Shown here: in pieces, positions 18,145 to 27,287 of the stretch
Layout: each line of letters opens with the position of its first letter
Numbering within the stretch: the first letter of the stretch is position 1
Source: Exiguobacterium sp. FSL W8-0210
GTDB taxonomy: Bacteria; Bacillota; Bacilli; Exiguobacteriales; Exiguobacteriaceae
NCBI RefSeq assembly: GCF_038006045.1
Contig: NZ_JBBOUK010000001.1
Location: 599,001 to 663,000 of the forward strand
Length of the DNA: 64,000 nucleotides
Direction: 5' to 3'
Made by a program: the position numbers and the translations under genes
The notes under the pieces: model-generated
The model's database searches: none
What the model was told of the DNA's origin: nothing
The model's input: only the letters and a program-made list of their open reading frames with translations

Positions 18145-19824
18145 TCAAGAAAGTCCGAATACCTGTCCGTCTTCCGAAACGCCCATGTGGAAGGCGGCGG
18201 GAACTGCGGGTAATCCTGGCATCGTTAATACATTCCCAGTCAGTGCAACGATGAACCCTGCACCAACCGATGGTCGGATTTCGCGGACCGTGATCGTGAA
18301 GTCTTCGACACGACCATAACGAGCAGGGTCATCGGTTAAAGAAAATGGTGTTTTTGCCATACAAATCGGTAACTCATTCAAACCCATCTCCGTACACCGT
18401 TCGAGTTCGCGGAGTGCTTTGTCTTCAAAATGAACGTCGGCTGCACCGTAGACACGCTTTGCGATACGCTCGATTTTTTGACGAAGCGGTAAGACGTCAG
18501 GATACAGAGGGCGGAACTGGCTCGGTTCCTCAAGAGCTTGCATGACTTCCGTGACGAGTGCTTCACCGCCAGCTCCCCCTTTACTGAAGACTTCACTTTC
18601 CGCGACACGAATATTACGATCCTGACACCATTCTAGGATCATGTTCCGTTCTGCTTCCGTGTCGGTGAAGAAACGGTTCAAGGCAACAACGGCAGGGACG
18701 CCGAACAGACTCATCGTCTCGACGTGTTTTTCAAGTAACGCAAGACCATCTGTTAAGGCAGCGAGATTTTCTTCGCTGAGTTGCGTTTTGTCTACACCTC
18801 CGTGCATCTTCAAGGCACGCACCGTAGCGACGATAACGACGGCATCCGGGTGGAGTCCGCCAATCCGTGATTTGATGTTGAAGAACTTTTCGGCACCTAA
18901 ATCGGCTCCGAATCCTGCTTCTGTGACAACGTAATCGCTTAGCTTCAGTGCAGTTTGGGTTGCAATCAAAGAGTTACAGCCATGTGCGATGTTCGCGAAC
19001 GGTCCACCGTGAATCAGTGCTGGTGTTCCTTCGACGGTTTGAACGAGGTTCGGACGAAACGCATCTTTTAGAAGTAACGTCGCAGCTCCTGACGCCTGAA
19101 TATTTTTGACCGTAACCGGCTGTTGATCGTACGTATAGGCGACGACGATGCGACTCAAGCGTTGTTCGAGATCCGTGATCGAGTCTGCTAGACAGAGGAC
19201 CGCCATGATCTCGGAAGCGACCGTGATATCGAACCCATCTTGACGAGGCACGCCATGCGCAGGACCACCAAGACCAATCGTGACTTGGCGCAAGGCACGG
19301 TCATTCAAATCAAGAACGCGTTTCCAGACGATACGACGCGGATCGATGCCAAGGATGTTACCTTGATGCAGGTGATTGTCGAGCAAGGCACTGATTGTAT
19401 TATGAGCAGATGTGATCGCATGCATATCGCCTGTGAAATGAAGATTGATCTCTTCCATCGGTAGGACTTGGCTATAGCCACCACCACACGCGCCACCTTT
19501 TAAGCCCATCGTCGGACCGAGTGAGGGTTCCCGTAAACAAATCATCGTCTTATGGTTTGCCCGATGCAATGCCTGTCCGAGTCCGACAGTGACGGTTGAT
19601 TTTCCTTCACCGGCGGCTGTCGGATTGATGGCAGTGACAAGGATCAATTTACCGTCAGATTTCGTTGCCAATCGGTTCAACAGTCCGTCTGTCAACTTCG
19701 CTTTATACTTTCCGTACGTATCAAAATCCTCTTCTTGCAAACCAATTCGGTTCGCAATTTCTCGAATCGGGCGTAAGACGGTTTGTTGTGCGATTTCTAA
19801 GTCTGAACGAATGGTCTTTTCCAT
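18145..19824 (-). CDS. fhs: Formate--tetrahydrofolate ligase
   Basis: Fhs makes 10-formyl-THF from formate, THF and ATP, feeding one-carbon metabolism. The 559-residue protein has full family length, with the P-loop TAAGEGKSTVTVGLGQAL and the following REPSLGPTMGLKGGACGGG substrate segment. The start at 19824 (MEKTIRSD) follows AGAGGGAG; an upstream in-frame ATG 28 codons earlier would add an unrelated basic tail. It is transcribed divergently from the sugar permeases. Fhs could use formate released by the pyruvate formate-lyase encoded near 50 kb. Confidence 0.95.
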   Translation of the reverse strand: MEKTIRSDLEIAQQTVLRPIREIANRIGLQEEDFDTYGKYKAKLTDGLLNRLATKSDGKLILVTAINPTAAGEGKSTVTVGLGQALHRANHKTMICLREPSLGPTMGLKGGACGGGYSQVLPMEEINLHFTGDMHAITSAHNTISALLDNHLHQGNILGIDPRRIVWKRVLDLNDRALRQVTIGLGGPAHGVPRQDGFDITVASEIMAVLCLADSITDLEQRLSRIVVAYTYDQQPVTVKNIQASGAATLLLKDAFRPNLVQTVEGTPALIHGGPFANIAHGCNSLIATQTALKLSDYVVTEAGFGADLGAEKFFNIKSRIGGLHPDAVVIVATVRALKMHGGVDKTQLSEENLAALTDGLALLEKHVETMSLFGVPAVVALNRFFTDTEAERNMILEWCQDRNIRVAESEVFSKGGAGGEALVTEVMQALEEPSQFRPLYPDVLPLRQKIERIAKRVYGAADVHFEDKALRELERCTEMGLNELPICMAKTPFSLTDDPARYGRVEDFTITVREIRPSVGAGFIVALTGNVLTMPGLPAVPAAFHMGVSEDGQVFGLS

Positions 19825-19902
19825 GGTATCGACTCCCTCTTTGATTGGATCTCTCTTTTTTCTAATAGTAGCGTATCTAGTGCGAACGCGCCAAAAGAAA
19901 AC

Positions 19903-19919
19903 GTTCAATATTTTCCACC
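19903..19919 (+). promoter_or_regulatory. 17-bp repeated motif, copy 1 (upstream of sugar permeases)
   Basis: The sequence GTTCAATATTTTCCACC lies 72 bases before the first permease ATG. An identical copy lies at 25837-25853 ahead of the binding-protein gene. I infer a shared regulator site, perhaps for the AraC-type response regulator at 30.5 kb. Confidence 0.55.
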
Positions 19920-19990
19920 CAATGGGTCAAATGGTGACGTGTTCAAGTGCTAGAGAAAGACGTACTGTAGAGTGGAGGAGGGATGAAACA

Positions 19991-20878
19991 ATGACATCTG
20001 GACAAAAGAAGTGGAAACGCGGTCTTGATTTTTGGCTCTTCGTCGGACCGGTCTTTCTTGTATTCGCAGTGATCGTGCTTGTACCGTTTTTCAATGGCGT
20101 CATGTATTCGTTCACGGATTGGAACGGTGTAACCGGAGAATTAAATTGGATCGGCTTTGATAACTATGTCCGTCTCTTTACGAGTGACGAGCAGTTCCAG
20201 CAGTCATTTTGGTTGACGACGAAATATACGGTCGTTGCCGTCATCTTAACGAATGTCGTTGGTTTCATCTTGGCGTTCTTATTGACACAAAATATTCGCA
20301 CGCGTAATTTCTTACGAACGATTTTCTTCATGCCGAACTTGATCGGTGGGTTGATCCTCGGATTCGTTTGGCAGTTCATCTATGTCAAAGGCTTCGCATC
20401 GATTGGTGAATTGACAGGGTGGAGTATATTTGAACTTCCATGGTTAGGAGATGCCCGGACAGGATTCTGGGGTATCGTCATCGTTTCGATTTGGCAAGGT
20501 GGCGGTTACATCATGGTCATCTATATCGCAGCTCTACAAAACGTGCCACAAGAGCTGATTGAAGCAGCAAAAATCGATGGTGCCAATCGTCTCTCGACGT
20601 TACGGAACATTACGTTGCCACTGATCATGCCGTCGGTCACGATCTGTTTGTTCTTGACGATTTCATGGTCCTTCAAGTTATTCGATACGAACTTATCCCT
20701 AACGAATGGTGGACCATTCAAATCGACCGAAATGCTTGCTTTAAACATTTATAAAGAATCGTTTACGAACAATAATCTTGGACTCGGGTCAGCGAAAGCG
20801 ATCATCTTCTTCGTTGTTGTCGCCGCGATTACAGTCACTCAAGTCTATCTGACGAAAAAACGGGAGGTGGAAGCATGA
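19991..20878 (+). CDS. Carbohydrate ABC transporter permease (MalF type)
   Basis: This 295-residue inner-membrane permease has six predicted helices. The EAA loop reads EAAKIDGANRLSTLRNITLP in the penultimate cytoplasmic loop and would contact the ATPase. The ATG at 19991 is used because GTGGAGGAGGG is upstream; longer frames only run back antisense to fhs. It overlaps the next permease (ATGA). The binding protein is encoded 5 kb away, and no ATPase gene is here, which suggests a shared MsmX-type ATPase. The sugar is not determinable from sequence. Confidence 0.92.
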   Translation: MTSGQKKWKRGLDFWLFVGPVFLVFAVIVLVPFFNGVMYSFTDWNGVTGELNWIGFDNYVRLFTSDEQFQQSFWLTTKYTVVAVILTNVVGFILAFLLTQNIRTRNFLRTIFFMPNLIGGLILGFVWQFIYVKGFASIGELTGWSIFELPWLGDARTGFWGIVIVSIWQGGGYIMVIYIAALQNVPQELIEAAKIDGANRLSTLRNITLPLIMPSVTICLFLTISWSFKLFDTNLSLTNGGPFKSTEMLALNIYKESFTNNNLGLGSAKAIIFFVVVAAITVTQVYLTKKREVEA

Positions 20879-21762
20879 GTACGGCACAACCGTTACCCAC
20901 TCCGCAAGAGGAGAAACCGAAGCGCTCTAAAAAGACGAGAGGTCGTTATTCATTCCGTCTTGGAACAGTCGAACTGGCAGCCTTATTGATGGGGCTTCTG
21001 TATATGATTCCGTTTTATTACGTCGTCTCGAATTCATTCAAGACGCAGGGAGATATCTTTACGAATACATCTGGCCTACCAAAGGAATGGATGACGTCCA
21101 ACTATTCAGAAGCATGGGAAGCCATGAACTTCGGAAAAGTCTTTTTAAACTCCGTCATCATTACAGTCGGCGCTAACGCGGTCATCATCATCTTTTGTTC
21201 GATGGCAGCTTGGAAACTCGTCCGGACGAAAACACGCTTGTCGACGATCATCTTTTTCTTATTCGTTGCCGCGATGATCATTCCATTCCAGTCGATCATG
21301 ATTCCCTTATCGAAACTGTCTGGTGATCTCGGATTGCAGAACAGTTATTGGGGATTGATTCTGATGTATCTTGGTTTTGGATCTGGATTATCAATCTTCT
21401 TATACCATGGATTCATGAAGTCGATTCCTGAAGAAATCGAGGAGGCAGCCATCATTGATGGTTGTTCACAATGGGGTGTATTCTGGCGTATCGTGTTCCC
21501 ATTACTCAAACCGATCACGGTCACGATCATCATCTTGAACACGCTTTGGATTTGGAATGATTTCCTACTGCCATCGCTGATGTTACGAGACGTCGATTTA
21601 CGAACGATTCCACTCGCGACGTTCTATTTCTTCGGTCAGTATACGAAGCAGTGGGACTTAGCACTTGCCGGACTCGTCCTCGGGATCATTCCGTTATTGT
21701 TGTTCTTCTTTGCCTTGCAAAAACAGATCATTCAAGGAATTACGAGTGGGTCGATCAAATAA
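20875..21762 (+). CDS. Carbohydrate ABC transporter permease (MalG type)
   Basis: This is the 295-residue second permease of the same importer. After a basic N-terminus rich in Lys/Arg it has about six helices, with the EAA loop EEAAIIDGCSQWGVFWRIVF. It is coupled to the MalF-type gene by a 4-base overlap and closed by a terminator. It would form the membrane channel with that partner. Confidence 0.92.
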   Translation: MSTAQPLPTPQEEKPKRSKKTRGRYSFRLGTVELAALLMGLLYMIPFYYVVSNSFKTQGDIFTNTSGLPKEWMTSNYSEAWEAMNFGKVFLNSVIITVGANAVIIIFCSMAAWKLVRTKTRLSTIIFFLFVAAMIIPFQSIMIPLSKLSGDLGLQNSYWGLILMYLGFGSGLSIFLYHGFMKSIPEEIEEAAIIDGCSQWGVFWRIVFPLLKPITVTIIILNTLWIWNDFLLPSLMLRDVDLRTIPLATFYFFGQYTKQWDLALAGLVLGIIPLLLFFFALQKQIIQGITSGSIK

Positions 21763-21770
21763 TTTTTGTA

Positions 21771-21803
21771 AGCGCGTTCTTGCTTCTGCGAGAACGCTTT
21801 TTT
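21771..21803 (+). terminator. Terminator of the permease operon
   Basis: GCGTTCTTGC pairs with GCGAGAACGC around TTCT, followed by six T. Confidence 0.9.
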
Positions 21804-21904
21804 CATGTTTTACACGTCAGATTAATCTGACAACTTTTATTTTTTTTGAAAAAAGTCTTTTCAAACACTTGCGACCTGTTGTACGATGTTCTCAATTCAA
21901 TTGT

Positions 21905-22181
21905 AACAACGACGTTGAAGGGAAGAGTAACACCTTGTACGACCGTATAGCGAGCTGGGGATGGTGAGAGCCCAGTCGGAAGCAAGATGCGAAGAACCTC
22001 CCGGAGTCGCTACCCGAACCCGAATGTAAGTAGGCGTAGCCGGAGTTGCCTGTCCGTTATCATATGGCCGAAGATGAAGTGATTCGTCTTTTGAGTGAGC
22101 AACATCGTTGCTAACATGGGTGGTACCGCGGAACCGAGTCTTTCGTCCCATATTCTTGGGAAAGAAGGGCTCTTTTTTATG
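21905..22181 (+). promoter_or_regulatory. T-box riboswitch (Asn) upstream of asnA
   Basis: The leader contains the T-box core GGGTGGTACCGCGG (22118-22132), which forms the antiterminator bulge that senses the 3' end of uncharged tRNA. A competing terminator follows at about 22136-22180 (arm GAGTCTTTCGTCCCA, then T run). The 5' part can form Stem I, beginning near GAAGGGAAGAGTAAC. An AAC triplet at 21995-21997 in GAAGAACCTC is the probable Asn specifier. Uncharged tRNA-Asn would turn asnA on. The class is clear; the specifier position is inferred. Confidence 0.88.
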
Positions 22182-22219
22182 GCTTCTTTTTCAAAACACA
22201 ATTGAGGAGGAACACCACC

Positions 22220-23194
22220 ATGACAACACTCGTATCGATGAAACACACACAGGAAGCTATCACACTCGTAAAGAAACGCTTTGAAGAACGCTTTTCGACG
22301 ACACTCGGATTGACACGTGTCGAAGCACCATTGTTCGTAGAAAGCACACTCGGTGTCAACGATCATCTCAACGGCGTAGAGCGGATCATTCGCTTCGATG
22401 CCTTGGATCACACAGCAGATCTTGAAATCGTACAATCTCTTGCGAAATGGAAGCGTCAAGCGCTTCATACGTACGGATTTGAAGCGGGAGAAGGATTATA
22501 CACGTTGATGCATGCGATTCGTCGCGATGAGATGCTGGATGCGACACACTCCATTCACGTCGATCAGTGGGATTGGGAACGGATCATTACGAAAGAACAA
22601 CGGACGAGTGCTTATTTACAAGAAACGGTACAAGCGATCTATGCAACGATTCGCCAAGTCGAACAAGAAGTGGAAGCGGAGTATGGTATTTCGGCAATCT
22701 TACCGGAAACGATTCATTTCATGACGACACAAGAGCTAGAGGATGCGTATCCGACTCTTTCAACGAAAGAACGTGAAACGGAAGTCACGAAAGCATATGG
22801 CGCCGTTTTCCTCATGCAAATCGGTGGCGCACTGGCTTCAGGCGAGAAGCACGATGGTCGAGCGGCTGACTACGATGACTGGACACTCAACGGTGACATT
22901 TTAGTACACCACCCAGAAATCGGAGCATTCGAATTGTCTTCAATGGGAATTCGCGTTGATCGTGAAGCACTTTTAAAACAGACGGCGATTGCTCAAGAAG
23001 AGGATAAATTGGCGTTCCCGTTCCATCAAGGTGTGCTCGAAGAGCGTCTACCGTTAACGATGGGTGGAGGGATCGGTCAATCCCGTATGGCGATGTTCTT
23101 ATTGAAAAAACGTCACATCGGTGAAGTCCAAGCTTCTGTCTGGTCAGAAGAGACGCGTAAAAGTCTTCAAGCGGAAGGCGTCCACTTGCTCTGA
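22220..23194 (+). CDS. asnA: Aspartate--ammonia ligase (asparagine synthetase A)
   Basis: AsnA makes asparagine from aspartate, ammonia and ATP, and resembles class II aminoacyl-tRNA synthetases. The 324-residue protein shows the family beginning with VKKRFEERFSTTLGLTRVEAP, the VDQWDWER segment and the C-terminal GGGIGQSRMAMFLL motif 3. The ATG at 22220 follows TTGAGGAGGA. The Asn-type T-box in the leader matches the product. It is monocistronic. Confidence 0.95.
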   Translation: MTTLVSMKHTQEAITLVKKRFEERFSTTLGLTRVEAPLFVESTLGVNDHLNGVERIIRFDALDHTADLEIVQSLAKWKRQALHTYGFEAGEGLYTLMHAIRRDEMLDATHSIHVDQWDWERIITKEQRTSAYLQETVQAIYATIRQVEQEVEAEYGISAILPETIHFMTTQELEDAYPTLSTKERETEVTKAYGAVFLMQIGGALASGEKHDGRAADYDDWTLNGDILVHHPEIGAFELSSMGIRVDREALLKQTAIAQEEDKLAFPFHQGVLEERLPLTMGGGIGQSRMAMFLLKKRHIGEVQASVWSEETRKSLQAEGVHLL

Positions 23195-23243
23195 CATATA
23201 TATATAGTAAGAAAGCGTCAAAACAGGATGTTTTATAAAGTAA

Positions 23244-23281
23244 AGGGCATGCTTCGATTCAGAAGCGTGTTCTTTTTTTTA
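23244..23281 (+). terminator. Terminator after asnA
   Basis: GGGCATGCTTC pairs with GAAGCGTGTTC, followed by a run of eight T. Confidence 0.85.
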
Positions 23282-23364
23282 GGTTCGTAAGACCTCAGGC
23301 GGAGGAAAGACGTGTCGATTCCTGATAGAATGGGGATAACAATAAATAAGAAAGAGGTGAAGAC

Positions 23365-23586
23365 ATGTCTTCTTTATTGATCGTAGGATTACTCATCCCT
23401 GTATTATTCCTCGTATTCCTTTGGTTCAACATTAAAGGATTACGGACGATGTGGCGAGATTATAAACAGACAGGCTCAATCGTTGCACTCGGTTTCTTCA
23501 TTGTCGGGATTATCGGAATCTTCACAGGCGTCTGGACGACGTTAGTCGTCATCATTTATTATCTCCTCCGTCCAGCGAGAGGATGA
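23365..23586 (+). CDS. Small two-helix membrane protein
   Basis: This unrecognised 73-residue protein has a hydrophobic helix at residues 4-24, a short basic loop (RTMWRDYKQTG), then a longer hydrophobic stretch at 39-68. GAAAGAGGTGA supports the ATG. It ends 16 bases before the DedA-family gene, so the two are probably cotranscribed. Its role is unknown. Confidence 0.6.
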   Translation: MSSLLIVGLLIPVLFLVFLWFNIKGLRTMWRDYKQTGSIVALGFFIVGIIGIFTGVWTTLVVIIYYLLRPARG

Positions 23587-23602
23587 ACGGAGGGTTAGTC
23601 GT

Positions 23603-24238
23603 ATGTTGGAATGGTTGTTTTCAGCCGGAGAATCCAATCTCTGGCTGTTTTTAGGAATTATGATCGTTGGTCTTGGAACAGAATTGATTCCGGCAGAAGT
23701 GGGCTTACCGTTGCTCGGTCTATATGTGTCGAACGGAACGGTCAGCTGGACAGCTGCTGTTCTGGTCGGTTTTTTAGGAAGTCTGATGGGCGCGACGGTC
23801 TTTTATCTTCTAGGTCGTTATGCAGGTCGTCCGATACTTATCCGGTACGGCAAATGGTTACTGATTAAAGAAAAAGAAATTGAGCAAGGGGAGCGCATCG
23901 TCGGGAAATACGGAACATGGTCTGCTTTGTTCGGCCGCTTTTTCCCCGTCGTGCGCTCGGTCGTCTCGATTCCATGTGGTTTGTTTGGTCTTTCGTTCAA
24001 ACGCTATTTACTCGCTTCAAGTATTGGACTTTTTCCGGTTTCCTTCTTTTACATCTGGGTCGGTGAACGATTCGGAGTAGAACGTGCCGAATCCATGCTA
24101 AAAGGATTAGAGCAGGAGTTATGGTGGATCTTAGGTGGAATCGTCGTGATTCTTGGTGGATACGTTCTCTACCGTCGTGCTAAAGCGAAGCGTAAAGAAC
24201 AGAAGCAAGACACACAAACGAAACAACAAGATTCATGA
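23603..24238 (+). CDS. DedA family membrane protein
   Basis: This 211-residue DedA/SNARE-associated membrane protein has the typical ELIPAEVGLPLLG start, GSLMGATVFYLLGRYAG (with G-x3-G and the conserved Arg), and FGRFFPVVRSVVSIPCGLF. Several DedA relatives are lipid flippases for undecaprenyl phosphate or phosphatidylethanolamine. Which lipid this one handles is unknown. The tail is basic (KAKRKEQKQ), consistent with a cytoplasmic C-terminus. Confidence 0.85.
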   Translation: MLEWLFSAGESNLWLFLGIMIVGLGTELIPAEVGLPLLGLYVSNGTVSWTAAVLVGFLGSLMGATVFYLLGRYAGRPILIRYGKWLLIKEKEIEQGERIVGKYGTWSALFGRFFPVVRSVVSIPCGLFGLSFKRYLLASSIGLFPVSFFYIWVGERFGVERAESMLKGLEQELWWILGGIVVILGGYVLYRRAKAKRKEQKQDTQTKQQDS

Positions 24239-24249
24239 ATATGTAAAAA

Positions 24250-24287
24250 AACAACGCAGTGGATCTTCAGGATCCACTGCGTTGTTT
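24250..24287. terminator. Bidirectional terminator
   Basis: A 16-base arm beginning AACAACGCAGTGG pairs perfectly across the loop TTCAG, with A and T tracts on both sides. It serves the DedA gene (+) and the antiporter gene (-). Confidence 0.9.
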
Positions 24288-24297
24288 CATGAACAGA

Positions 24298-25758
24298 TCA
24301 AGCGGGAGGAAACAGGAATCGCTTCAGTGTCTTGATCCGATGTTTTGGGGTAAGGAGTAGTAACTGATCATTGCCTTCTAGGGCAGTGTCCCCACGTGGT
24401 GTAATGATTTGATCATCACGGATGATGGCTGTGATCAAAAATTCCTGAGGCAAATCAATCTCTGAGATCGTCGTTCCAATGAATGGATGGGACATCGGTA
24501 ACGTCAATTCAATGATTTCCGCATTCGGTTTACCGATTGACATGAATTCAATGACGGTATGGATAGCAGAAGTCTGTGTTTCGTTCAGTCGTAACCGCTC
24601 GGAAAGGAACGTCAACATACTTCCTTGAATTAGCGTTGATAATAAGACTGTGAAAAACACGATATTGAAGATCATCGATGCATTCTCGATATCCGCAACG
24701 AGAGGATATGTCGCGAGAATGATCGGTACCGCTCCTTTTAGACCAGCAAAAGAAATGAAGACCTTCTCTTGCCACGAATAACGAAACGGAAGAAGACTCA
24801 CCCAGACTGACAAAGGACGAGCGATGAAAATTAAGATCAGCGCCAACGCAATGGAAGACAGGATGACCTGGACATCGAGCAATTGTTTCGGAAAGACGAG
24901 CAGACCGAGCACGATGAACATTCCGATTTGGGCAAGATGCGCCATACTCATCGTAAAACGAACGAGTGTCTGTCGGTAGACGAGTTCATGATTACTGATG
25001 TAGATCGCTGTGACATAAACGGCTAAAAATCCACTGGCATGGAACGTATCAGCTAAACCGAAAGACAGGAAAGCAAACGACATGAGCATGATCGGATAAA
25101 AGCTAGAAGAGGACAAATCGATCCGATTGATCAAGGTCGAAGCTGCCCATCCGATGAACAAACCAATCAGAAGTCCCATCGCCATTTCCCAAACGAGTGA
25201 TCCAAGTCCCGATAAGAGCGATGCTTCTTCAGGGTTTGTCACGAACTCAAGGAACAAGACAGTCAAAAAGACGGCCATCGGGTCATTCGTACCGGATTCA
25301 ACTTCGAGTGTTGATCCGACTTTCCGTCGAATCGGCTGACCACTCAAGACAGAAAAGATAGCAGCGGCATCCGTCGAACCAACGATTGCCCCGAGTAAAA
25401 AAGCATTCGCCCAACTAAAGCCCAAAATATAATGGGAAGCAACGGCAACGATGGATGTAGCGATGAAGACCCCGAACGTCGCAAGCGAGAGGGAAGGGGC
25501 TAATTCATGACGCACTTCCTTCCAAACTGTTTGCAGACCACCCTCGAATAAGATGATGATGAGGGCGACGGTTCCAAGAAGCTGAGCCAGTTCTGCATCG
25601 TCAAAACGAATGAACCCCGTAATGTCGCTTCCAGCAATCATACCAAGGGCGATAAAAATCAGTAGAGCAGGAATATTCAGACGACTTGATAACTTCGTCG
25701 TCCAGACGGCGGCAAACAGCAATATACCAATCAATAAAATCGTGAGTTGCAAGGACAT
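24298..25758 (-). CDS. Potassium/proton antiporter, NhaP2/CvrA type
   Basis: This 486-residue protein has about 12 membrane helices of the CPA1 sodium/hydrogen exchanger family. Conserved segments include LIILFEGGLQTVWKE and ESGTNDPMAVFLT, with the conserved ND pair of the ion site. A cytoplasmic TrkA-C-like domain occupies roughly the last 90 residues (from SIGKPNAEIIELTLP). NhaP2 proteins exchange K+ or Na+ for H+ and are gated by nucleotide or ligand binding at the C-domain. It is a single gene. Confidence 0.85.
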   Translation of the reverse strand: MSLQLTILLIGILLFAAVWTTKLSSRLNIPALLIFIALGMIAGSDITGFIRFDDAELAQLLGTVALIIILFEGGLQTVWKEVRHELAPSLSLATFGVFIATSIVAVASHYILGFSWANAFLLGAIVGSTDAAAIFSVLSGQPIRRKVGSTLEVESGTNDPMAVFLTVLFLEFVTNPEEASLLSGLGSLVWEMAMGLLIGLFIGWAASTLINRIDLSSSSFYPIMLMSFAFLSFGLADTFHASGFLAVYVTAIYISNHELVYRQTLVRFTMSMAHLAQIGMFIVLGLLVFPKQLLDVQVILSSIALALILIFIARPLSVWVSLLPFRYSWQEKVFISFAGLKGAVPIILATYPLVADIENASMIFNIVFFTVLLSTLIQGSMLTFLSERLRLNETQTSAIHTVIEFMSIGKPNAEIIELTLPMSHPFIGTTISEIDLPQEFLITAIIRDDQIITPRGDTALEGNDQLLLLTPKHRIKTLKRFLFPPA

Positions 25759-25836
25759 GGCATCAAACTCCTATTCCTAAAAGAATCTCTAGTTTCATGA
25801 TACAACAATTCCGATGAAAAGACTCGGATAACGATT

Positions 25837-25853
25837 GTTCAATATTTTCCACC
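25837..25853 (+). promoter_or_regulatory. 17-bp repeated motif, copy 2 (upstream of binding protein)
   Basis: GTTCAATATTTTCCACC is identical to 19903-19919. It lies 94 bases before the ATG of the solute-binding gene and upstream of the cre site. Confidence 0.55.
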
Positions 25854-25880
25854 ACACCGGACAACTTTCTCTCTCTTCAT

Positions 25881-25894
25881 TGCAAGCGTTTTCA
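25881..25894 (+). promoter_or_regulatory. cre site (CcpA) for the sugar-binding protein gene
   Basis: TGCAAGCGTTTTCA matches the consensus TGNAARCGNWWWCA at every defined position. It suggests carbon catabolite repression by CcpA. Confidence 0.65.
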
Positions 25895-25946
25895 TTTATT
25901 GTGAAGATGTAGCACGAAATGAAACGAAATCAGGGAGGGAATCCGA

Positions 25947-27227
25947 ATGCGTAAAAGAAGATGGGCAACATTACCTGTCGTCACGACGGCGATGGTCGTC
26001 GCTTTGGCAGCATGTGGTGGCGGTACATTGAATAGCGATGACTCGAAAGATAGTGGTTCAAAAGACGGTAAGACGCTCAACGTATTCCAATTCAAGGCTG
26101 AAATCGCAAAAGACATGGAAAAGATGGCAAAAGCGTATGAAAAGGAAACCGGAACGAAAGTCGTTGTGCAAACAGTCGGTGGTGGATCGGACTATGGCGC
26201 GGCTCTGAAATCACAGTTCGCTTCAGGTAATGAACCAGATGTCTTTAACAACGGTGGCTTTACGGAAGCAAAGACATGGCAGGATAAGTTAGAAGATTTG
26301 TCAGATGAAAAGTGGGTCGGTGATCTAACGGAGCTATCAAAAGAGCCTATGACGATTGATGGTAAATTGTATGGTATGCCAATGAACCTTGAGGGGTATG
26401 GCTTTATCTACAATAAAGATATCTTCAAAAAAGCCGGTATCACGGAACTTCCGAAAACATTAACTGAATTGACGGAAGCTTCAAAGAAGCTGAAGGCTGA
26501 CGGAGTGACGCCATTCTCGATTGGGTACGGGGAGTGGTGGATTCTCGGTAATCACCTGTTGAACATTCCGGTCGCACAGCAGGATGATCCAGATCAGTTC
26601 ATCGCAGACTTGAATTCTGGAAAAGGAAAGTTCGAAGATAACAAACAGTTCAAGGATTTCATGAATCTATTTGATTTAACGATTGAGTACGGTAATAAAA
26701 ATCCGTTAACGACGGATTACAACACACAAGTCTCTCAATTTGCTGAAGGTAAGACAGCGATGCTTCAACAAGGGAACTGGGCACAACAATTGATTACGGA
26801 CGTCAATCCGGACATCAACATGGGCTTCATCCCGATGCCGATCAATGATGATAAAGAAAAAATGGACCGTCTTCCTGTTGGCGTACCAAACAACTGGGTC
26901 GTCAATAAGAACTCGAAGAACAAAGCAGAAGCGAAAAAATTCCTCGAGTGGATGGCGACGTCTGACACAGGAAAAGACTACATGGTCAATAAATTTAAAT
27001 TCATCCCTGCCTTCAAATCAATCGAAGCGAAGGATCTAGGACCGCTTGCAGATGATATTCAAGCGTACTCGAAAGACGGAAAAACGATCTCATGGAACTG
27101 GTTCAAGTATCCGGATGGTGCTGTAAACGAGTTCGGAGCGATCATGCAAGCATATGTTGGTAAGCAAAAAACAGCTGACGAGATGCTGCAGGACTTCACG
27201 AAAACATGGGATAAAATGAAAAAATAA
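25947..27227 (+). CDS. Sugar ABC transporter substrate-binding lipoprotein
   Basis: The protein has 426 residues. A lipoprotein signal runs MRKRRWATLPVVTTAMVVALAAC, with the lipobox LAAC followed by a Gly-rich linker. The mature part is an extracellular solute-binding protein family 1 (maltose/multiple-sugar type) domain, with features such as MPMNLEGYGFIYNKDIFKKAG and FAEGKTAMLQQGNWA. It should deliver an oligosaccharide to the two permeases encoded at 20.0-21.8 kb, which have no binding protein of their own. The shared upstream motif supports this. A perfect cre lies in its leader. Confidence 0.92.
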   Translation: MRKRRWATLPVVTTAMVVALAACGGGTLNSDDSKDSGSKDGKTLNVFQFKAEIAKDMEKMAKAYEKETGTKVVVQTVGGGSDYGAALKSQFASGNEPDVFNNGGFTEAKTWQDKLEDLSDEKWVGDLTELSKEPMTIDGKLYGMPMNLEGYGFIYNKDIFKKAGITELPKTLTELTEASKKLKADGVTPFSIGYGEWWILGNHLLNIPVAQQDDPDQFIADLNSGKGKFEDNKQFKDFMNLFDLTIEYGNKNPLTTDYNTQVSQFAEGKTAMLQQGNWAQQLITDVNPDINMGFIPMPINDDKEKMDRLPVGVPNNWVVNKNSKNKAEAKKFLEWMATSDTGKDYMVNKFKFIPAFKSIEAKDLGPLADDIQAYSKDGKTISWNWFKYPDGAVNEFGAIMQAYVGKQKTADEMLQDFTKTWDKMKK

Positions 27228-27237
27228 GAAGTGATTC

Positions 27238-27287
27238 AAAAAAACATGCCTGTTCCGATTAACTGACGGAACAGGCATGTTTTTTTA
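27238..27287. terminator. Strong bidirectional terminator
   Basis: AAAACATGCCTGTTCCG pairs with CGGAACAGGCATGTTTT, with long A and T tracts. It serves the binding protein (+) and the purine permease (-). Confidence 0.92.

Noticed and set aside
19589-19990. Long N-terminal extension of the first permease frame
   Set aside because: The upstream part is antisense to fhs, and a strong ribosome site precedes the ATG at 19991.
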